Source of the DNA: Dioszegia crocea
Lineage: Eukaryota; Basidiomycota; Tremellomycetes; Tremellales; Bulleribasidiaceae
Direction of reading: 5' to 3'
DNA: 64,000 nt
Assembly (NCBI GenBank): GCA_001600615.1
Contig: BCKK01000007.1
Span: forward strand, 650,431-714,430
Positions 57,247-64,000 of the stretch are shown one piece after another. Positions within the stretch are counted from its first letter, which is position 1. Each line of letters opens with the position of its first letter. A program made the translations under genes and the position numbers. A model generated the notes under the pieces. It had not been told where the DNA came from. It saw only the letters and a program-made list of their open reading frames with translations, and did no database searches.

Positions 57247-60121
57247 TGGAAAGCTGCCGGATCGGGATGGCGGCGAGTGAGCAGAAAGGGGAGGCGGCTG
57301 TGTCAACACTGGGGCTGAGGGTCGAGGAATAGGGATGTTGCAGCTGGACGGAGGACTAGGGCTAGAAGAGATTTGAGATCAGTGCAAGTAAGTCTGCCTT
57401 CTTTGATTCTGCCCAAGGCTGATGCTTTGCGGACGTCCTTTAAGTAACCCTGATCATTCCCGCATCGTCCGAGCGAGCGACTTCAGTCGGGGCGAGGGGT
57501 ATGTTATCCTTCGTGTTCCCTCTATGGGATATGGCGGGAAGTTAGGACCATAAGGCTGATACATCAGTCCAGCATATCTAGTCTTTGGCAGACGACCGTC
57601 CCACCGATCTGGACGGCTACGTGAGTCCTCCCAAATTTGGCATTCGTCTTTGTGAAAATGGTGTCTGATGTCCTCATAGCTATCTCTAACGTGTATCCTT
57701 TGCTTCCTACGTTATTGATAGTCTTGGTGGCAACTGCAAATCACTTCCTGTGTTCAGCTGGTCGGAGTGTGTGGGATGTGTGAGGCAGCAGCTGTGACCA
57801 TGCCCTGGAGGTGGGCTGGCCGGGCTTGGCGATGAATTGCTACGATGGGATGGGCTATCTAGGGACGGCCATCTATATCTCTGCAAGCAGTGGTGCTCAT
57901 TATACGCCATATCGTATAGGCAAACCATGCAATCACCAGCTGTAGGGCCTATGTATAATGTGGTCGGCTGCATGCCGGCATGGATATTCACGCTTGTGGC
58001 CAGGTTTGTACCCTGGCACTTAAAATCCTCGGTGGAAATTGTATCCCCAATCTAACGATGGTTATGGGCCCAATCTTGCTTCCTATACCACCCAACATTT
58101 TCCTCACCAATTCTTCACCTTCTATTAAAATCTGAGCATCTTGTTCATAGTACATTGTTGAGATATAGGAATGACAATCTACTAAGTAAATCGAAATTTG
58201 GTGATCTAGCCGCGTCGAGTTGTTTGGTTCCGCTATCCGTGCGTTCATCCATTCGCTGTTTCAGTCTCGGCACCGTACCTGCTGCTCCACCCCCGCATAT
58301 CATCCAACCTTATATTGCATTCCCCTTCGCACATGACTTTCACATCTACATAGTACTCACCCCCCAACCTAGGCAGTCTTCATATCCGCGGTGTCGTCCG
58401 TTACAGATCACAGTGCCGTATTGCCCAGGCACGCTCTGCGCCGAGAAATCATGCACGGTCCTCCTCTCCTGCACACCATGGCCAACTATGCGCCCCATGA
58501 TCACACATATCATTCAAACGTCAGTTTTCTCCCGCCTTGCTCCCCCTCTTGGGTTCCACTTTGCTCACGTCCAGATCTTGATGGATCGCCACCGCTCAGA
58601 TATGGTTTGCCGCATCTACCGTGTGAGTTCTCCAGCGAGCAATCCCAGCACCAGCGATGAACGCTAACGGCTTTCAGTATCGGCACTGCGTACGCCTAGG
58701 TCTGAATTTGGCTCACTTCCACCACATCGTACGTAGCTCATTTGAAGACTGGGGTTTCCTGACACCTATCAGCTATTCTCCGCTCCGGTCCAACTCCCTA
58801 CTCGCCAGCCATCCTCACCGGACAGACCACGCTTTGGCTACCCCCGCTGCTACACGCACGGCTCTGCTCGGACGTTATAGACTTACATCACCATATGTAT
58901 CCTGTCATTGGCTTCTGCGCGCGGCTCGGCTGAACAGTCCAGGTTTGAGGTGCGTATCAGTGTTGCAGCCTCCCGTTACTATTAGTATTACAGCCTCCAA
59001 TCTGTTGCCGTGTTCTATGCGGTCAGTCCTCTCATTGTGAGTTTTCCGCTTGTGTGGGGCACCCATGTAAGTGTATTGGTCCCATAGTCCGGCTGCGGGC
59101 ACAAACTCGGTGTGAGGATCGCGGGAGTATGTGTGTGTTATGTGGTCCGAGTGAAGCGCTGGTGCAGCAGAGTCAGTACGTACGCCAGGTTTCGCCTGGT
59201 GACAGTGACAGTATGACTATCCAGTGCCGCAGCCAAGGTCAGCTCCGACAGGTGTCAGCACTGCGGTATGAGCAGCGTGCGGGGTGCCTTAATGTTAGAC
59301 TGTTAGCCGCTGCATTTGCCAACCACTACCAACCGTGGGCATGGATGTTTGATCAATCGGGATGAGCCCATCAGACACACGATTCTTCTCAATCGCCCGC
59401 TGTTGCCTTAGGCCGGTATCTTCCTTCCCTGCCACTGGACATCCATCTGGTGCTATCCGCCTCGCGAGAAGGTGGCGGAGCGAGGGTGTGTGGGTCCCCT
59501 ACAGTATGCGCAGTGTTACGGATGCGCCCTCAAACGTACTCGCCCTCAGCAGACGTTGCAAAGCAAACGCAAGCGCCGAGATATGTGGATAGTAGATATT
59601 GACTGGGTGTCTGCAGGGTCGACGCGGGGCCGCAATCTTGACCTGAATATCACGCTTCACGCTTCGCAGACGCCTTTGCGAGTGTACACTGTCCAGTCAG
59701 TATACCCGTGATGTATAGTACCCGCTCCATCATCAGTGGCGTTACTGTAGACGTCTGATATGAAATGTGAACTTACCCGAGCTGTCCGGTCCCGTCTCAT
59801 CTCATCGTGTATTTGACATGGCTGCTCCGCCCGACAGCCCTCTGTGCATTCTTAGAGGACCCTCTGTGCATGCCGTCNCTGTGAGATGCTCGAATGTTGC
59901 GCAATTGCTCGATTACCGGTGACCGAAACCTGGCCACGATGATGGGTGCGCGACAGCTCAAAACTACCCCTTTCAGTATTTCGCAAGCGCCCATCGTCAA
60001 ATATCCCAAGTTTGAGCTATCCATCTGCAGCTTGCATCTTCCCCAACCTGCAGAATACACTCGCAAGACAACACTCGTCCGTCGCGGTGACATACTGACG
60101 TCTGGTAGTCCAGCTGCGAGC
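57247..60121. other. Gene-poor interval inside the F-box-like cluster
   Basis: About 2.9 kb with no supported gene. Open frames up to 170 codons occur on both strands but show no recognisable domain, no family motif and no convincing intron pattern. An ambiguous base (n) near 59878 marks an uncertain position in the assembly. I see no terminal repeats or transposase motif. Confidence 0.45.
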
Positions 60122-62026
60122 ATGGCTACAACGACGATGGGCATACAGCAGCCCGCGAATTGCACCGCTGCGAGGCAGGTCTACGAGTTGCCGGACATTC
60201 GAGTAATATCATGCGATTGCTGGACAAGCGGGACTTGGCGGTGCTTATGCGTGTGGAAAGGAAGAGCATGGGATTGGTGACGAGAGAACTGTACCGAAGA
60301 ATGGAGTATAACAAGGCACTAAAGATCTTCAGCGAGGACGAAGTGAGTTTGATTTCTCGGATAGAATCGCTACGTCTACGATCCGCTGTCTCCTAGAGCC
60401 GGCTACAGCTGTATCAAGACGCAGTCACCGTCATTGATACCCGCTCGGATTTCAAGCTTCTGGATCTACCTGATCCAATTCGAGTGGCTTTCGGCTTTCT
60501 TGGGAAGGACGAGGAGGATGAGAATGGGGATGCAGAGTGGGACCTGATCTGCTACCTCAGGGAATACCACCCGGAGATAGTCGATCTTCTCGTGCCTCCG
60601 CTGAGGGAGAGGTTCCCCTTTCTGGGTAGAATCGACTTTGGGGAAGAGTGCGAAACGATGTCGTCTACTACCACCTGGGCCGTCACACTCCCAAATCGTA
60701 ATTCGAGACTGGCCACAATCTGTCCCCCGCCTTCGTCCCCTTCACTCCCCTCCTGTCCGGCCGTTGGACATATGCACCACATCGAATGTGTCGTTTATGA
60801 TCTTTCAGATCAGGTTCCACCCTCAACTCTACCATCCGTCGAACCCCCTTCGGAAATATACGCGATAGAACAGCAGTTTGACCTGTGCATTTATCCCACT
60901 AAACTCCCTCGAGATCCTCGCCCTGCCTGCTTCGATCTATGGCTGAGTACCATACGGGATACTGCTTGGATGAAGGACGTCTACAAGGCTATAGATTGCG
61001 GTCCGCTCCCGATCACTATCGCGGATCTCGTGTCGGTCTACGAGCGGCAGGACTCAAGTGGGCACGGCTCCCGCCTGGATGTCATTGAAGCAAGTTACAT
61101 CCTGCCCTTTCATCTCGGTGATTTCCAGTCGTTCGCGACCATCGCTTCCTCCTCGCTCACCGATCTTCGGCTCTGCGACTATCGCGACACAATCTACAAG
61201 GAGGGACAGACGAGAGTCTCATTCAAAGAAATTTCGACTTTGCTTAGCATCGTCCGGGCGAGTCTGCCGAATCTAGGGCATCTGACGATCGCAATCAGTG
61301 GCGTTGAGACTGCGGAGGAGGATTGCCGAGATACCCTGGAGGAGAATATGCTGGAGAAGAGGGGATCTATTCACACACTTCGAATCTTTACCTCGGACCC
61401 TCCGTCATTCCCCTTCAACGCCCTTCGCGTAGCTTCGACGATATGCCACGAGAATACCAATCTGGCTATAGGACCGAGTAGCGTCTGCGCAGGAAAAGGT
61501 TCCGATGTCCCCTCTGGCTATATCTCATGGCTCAGATCGTGAGTGGACCCTGCCTGACACTCAGCTTGCATGACGAGTGGCTGATAAGCCTAGACAACGC
61601 CGAGATCGACGGCGGTGGCTTTCTACTGTCGACTTCCCCTCCCTAGACATTACCACACCGCAGCAGGTATCTAGACTCAGATTCCGCAACTCTGATAACA
61701 AGCCTATGCGTAGGGGAGAAACGATGGCCAAAAAGTGGTTGAAGCAGGGGAAGGATGATGAGGAGACGGCGACACGTCAGCACCTTCCGACATTGGCGGC
61801 TAGGATGACTACATTCACCGGGACGGCAAAACGATACGCATCATCATCGGCTGGCGCGTCAACGGCTGAGATGCTAAGCGGAGCGAGGGAGATGTTGGAG
61901 TCCATTGAGGCGGTTCATGCGGCGGCGATGCAGGTGCAAGAAATTGTAGATCAAAGCCAGCGGGTAGGAGACGAGCTGGCAGAGTATATACAATTCCTGG
62001 AGGGTTCCCAAGAGCGTGGTCAGTAG
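60122..62026 (+). pseudogene. F-box-like/LRR-like paralogue, copy 7 (1-nt frameshift in exon 1)
   Basis: Three exons (60122-60342, 60397-61538, 61594-62026). The ATG at 60122 starts AARQVYELPDIR in one frame, and the F-box-like helix MRLLDKRDLAVLMRVERKSM continues in another. Compared with copy 8, 8 instead of 9 nt lie between the CGA of DIR and the following ATG (about 60202-60210), so one base is missing. The rest is open: LYQDAVTVIDTRS, LPITIADLVSVYERQDSSG, FATIASSSLTDLRLC, VETAEEDCRDTL and FNALRVASTIC. The third exon begins QRRDRRRWLSTVDFPSLDI and ends in a coiled coil (TAEMLSGAREMLESIEAVHA). Translation from ATG 60210 would rescue most of the protein but lose the start of the F-box-like unit. 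It is either a young pseudogene or an assembly error (the n lies 330 bp upstream). Confidence 0.78.
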
Positions 62027-62232
62027 TTCACCAGACGTATGCATAGGGACATACAGCTGCACATCCACTTCGGCCAGAAGCGTTATAAATGGTGCTTAGT
62101 CATCGCCATTTGTCGTGCCGGGTCGCGTATCTGATAGATTGATCAACCATCTTCCGTCTTATATACTGACTCTCACTCTCAAGGTCATTTAAACCACTCG
62201 CACGTCTCAGGCATCAGCTTCCAGCCGCGGCG

Positions 62233-63889
62233 ATGGCGCTCCACAGCATAGCTGAGGACGAGGACGTTGCGGTAACGTCGTCACCGATGTCCGCCATCCC
62301 TACCTTGGCGGGGCAGGTGTACGAACTAGCGGAAATTCGATTGAAGATCATGCGTTTGCTGGACAAGCGGGACTTGGCTGTCCTCATGCGGGTGTGCAAG
62401 CGGGGAATGGGTTTGGTGGCAAGAGAGCTTTACCATAAATTGTACATCAATAACGCGCTGAACATTTTCAGCAAAGATCAAGTGAGTCAGCTATCCCGTC
62501 GGAAATGGGTAGAGCTCACCCTAAGGCTCGGCTCCAGCTCTACGAGGATGCTGTGACCGTCATTGATTGCCGCTTCAATGTCGAGGTGATTCATTTCCCA
62601 CCTCACGTTCAAAAAGCGTTCGGCTTCGTCGATCCGGAAGATGACGACGACGACAAGGGGTATGAAGAAGTCATTGAAGGGTTGATTTCCTGGCTCAGGA
62701 AGTATCATCCTGAGATCGTCGACGTTCTCGTACCTCTTCTGAGGACGCGCTTTCGTTTTCTGAGAAGCATCGAGTTCGGGGAGGCATACGATTCTCAGTC
62801 GTCGGAGGACACCTGGGTTGTTCACATTGCAAGTCGCGATGATGGTCCCCTCGCCCATCCCACTTCCTCCCTCGAGCCCTCCGCCTTCCCTTCCCCCTCC
62901 CACGCACCTGTCATCGCCGGACAAATCCATCACATTGATTGCCTCGTCTACGATATCCAGAAGGACGCGCCTCCTATGGCATTACCAACCATCACTTCCC
63001 CCTCCGAGACATACCTCATCAGTCAGCAGTACGGCCTGTTAATCCTCACCGGGAATGGCACCGTGGATCACGAACAATACCTGGCGAACACTCAGCGTTG
63101 GGTGGAAGCTCTGCGTGGCGCAAAGTGGCTGGACAGCCTTTATAAAGCCTTCGGGTCGAGCCGTCTACCGATCACTATCAACGATCTCATTTACCTCTAT
63201 GAGCGGCAAGACTCGAGCGGGTCCGGATCCCGCTTAGAGACGATAGAGTCTTCCCACATCACACCCTTCACTCTTGACGATTTCCGGCGATTCGCCATTG
63301 TCGCAGCCTCCTCCCTCACTGAGCTCGAGCTCTGCAACAACGTCGATACATCGTACAACACAAATGACACTCTCTCGTTCCGGGACCTACATTCCTTCTT
63401 ATCCATCGTACAAACCGACCTACCAAACTTGACCTTTCTGGCGATCTCTGTGAGTGGCGTGCGGACGGCGGAGAAGGATTGCTGGGCCTTGCTGGATGAG
63501 GAAGTGCTGGAGAAGCGAGGCTCCATCGAGACGCTTCGAATCTTGACTGCTACTCGGCCCCCCTCTTTCCTGTTCAATGTCCTTCGACTTGTTTCCAGCG
63601 TATGTGTTGGTTGCGCCGAGATCGGTGTCGGAACAGAGCAGGATCACTCGCGTGACAAAAGGGACGTCCAAGCCAGATACGTTGAGTATCTAAGATCGTG
63701 AGTGAAGATCGTGCCTCCCTCAAGTGAATAGTCCGCTGATTCAGCAGACAAAGTCGATGCCGCCGAACTTATCTCTCCACTGTTGATTTCTCTTCCATCG
63801 ATGTCTTCGCTCCCAAACACCTGAAAGAGCTACACTTTGACGAGGACGGCAGGCCGAAGCGCAGAGGCGAGACGCTGGCTTCGGGATAG
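62233..63889 (+). pseudogene. F-box-like/LRR-like paralogue, copy 8 (nonsense before coiled coil)
   Basis: Exons 62233-62481, 62526-63697 and 63748 onward. The F-box-like unit (YELAEIRLKIMRLLDKRDLA, VLMRVCKRGMGLVARELY) and the core are intact: LYEDAVTVIDCRF, YHPEIVDVLVPLLRTRF, LPITINDLIYLYERQDSSG, FAIVAASSLTELELC, VRTAEKDCWALL and FNVLRLVSSVC. The third exon starts QSRCRRTYLSTVDFSSIDV and hits TAG at 63887-63889 after RRGETLASG, giving 520 residues. In copy 7 the same place is Trp, so one G-to-A change explains it. Homologous coil sequence continues in frame (LPDIAAKMTAFASRARQFV) to the window end. A truncated but functional protein lacking only the coil is possible. It is the sister of copy 7. 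Confidence 0.8.
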
Positions 63890-64000
63890 TTGCAGAAAGT
63901 GCACCATGCGGAAGGGAACGCTCGACAAAACTACTTGCCAGACATAGCGGCAAAAATGACCGCCTTTGCCTCGAGAGCAAGACAGTTTGTTACGGTGTCA

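Noticed and set aside
58155..58667. 170-codon plus-strand frame in the gene-poor interval
   Set aside because: No domain, no family motif, unusual Pro/Cys/His-rich composition and an adjacent competing frame; likely chance.

Overview
The window is nuclear DNA from a basidiomycete fungus, most likely a tremellomycete yeast (Cryptococcus/Kwoniella/Saitozyma-like). I infer this from the gene content, from the very short introns (many 33-37 nt, GTRNGT donor, CTNAY branch site 6-12 nt before the acceptor) and from several introns in nearly every gene. The species cannot be named from this sequence. Genes are packed closely, often as divergent or convergent pairs with 20-250 bp between them. One ambiguous base (n) lies at about 59878.

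Left part (1-30.5 kb) is mostly conserved housekeeping genes: a Ser/Pro-rich protein cut by the window edge, methionine aminopeptidase 2, the Golgi SNARE GOS1, a glycine-rich RRM protein, a small membrane protein, COX20, Ran GTPase (GSP1), an ER FKBP, a YOR1-like ABCC transporter, the nucleotide-sugar transporter YEA4, GRASP (GRH1), a GCK-III kinase (KIC1-like), a 7-TM receptor-like protein, the DEAD-box helicase DRS1 and the serine incorporator TMS1.

Middle (35-50.6 kb) holds the peptide transporter PTR2, DNA primase small subunit PRI1 (with a cluster of MluI cell-cycle box-like sites upstream), a six-hairpin glycosidase-like protein, two tandem sugar transporters, an RRG7-like mitochondrial protein and the cap trimethylguanosine synthase TGS1.

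The most unusual content is a lineage-specific paralogous family with eight copies here: about 14.4-16.2 (minus strand), 30.7-32.5, 32.9-34.7, 50.9-52.8, 52.9-53.8, 55.3-57.2, 60.1-62.0 and 62.2-63.9 kb. Each full copy has an F-box-like first exon, a roughly 370-380 residue LRR-like core and a third exon opening with a Q..RR..LSTVDF module, with matching intron phases. Four copies carry a clear disabling lesion (nonsense, frameshift or truncation), one has an unresolved N-terminus and three look intact. This is what rapid birth-and-death evolution of candidate SCF substrate receptors would look like. A dienelactone-hydrolase-family gene sits inside the cluster.

A second unusual feature is the GSP1/Ran gene. 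Its P-loop codons can only be rebuilt by joining five exon pieces, three of them just 2, 1 and 5 nt long, and its first intron has TT instead of GT at the donor.
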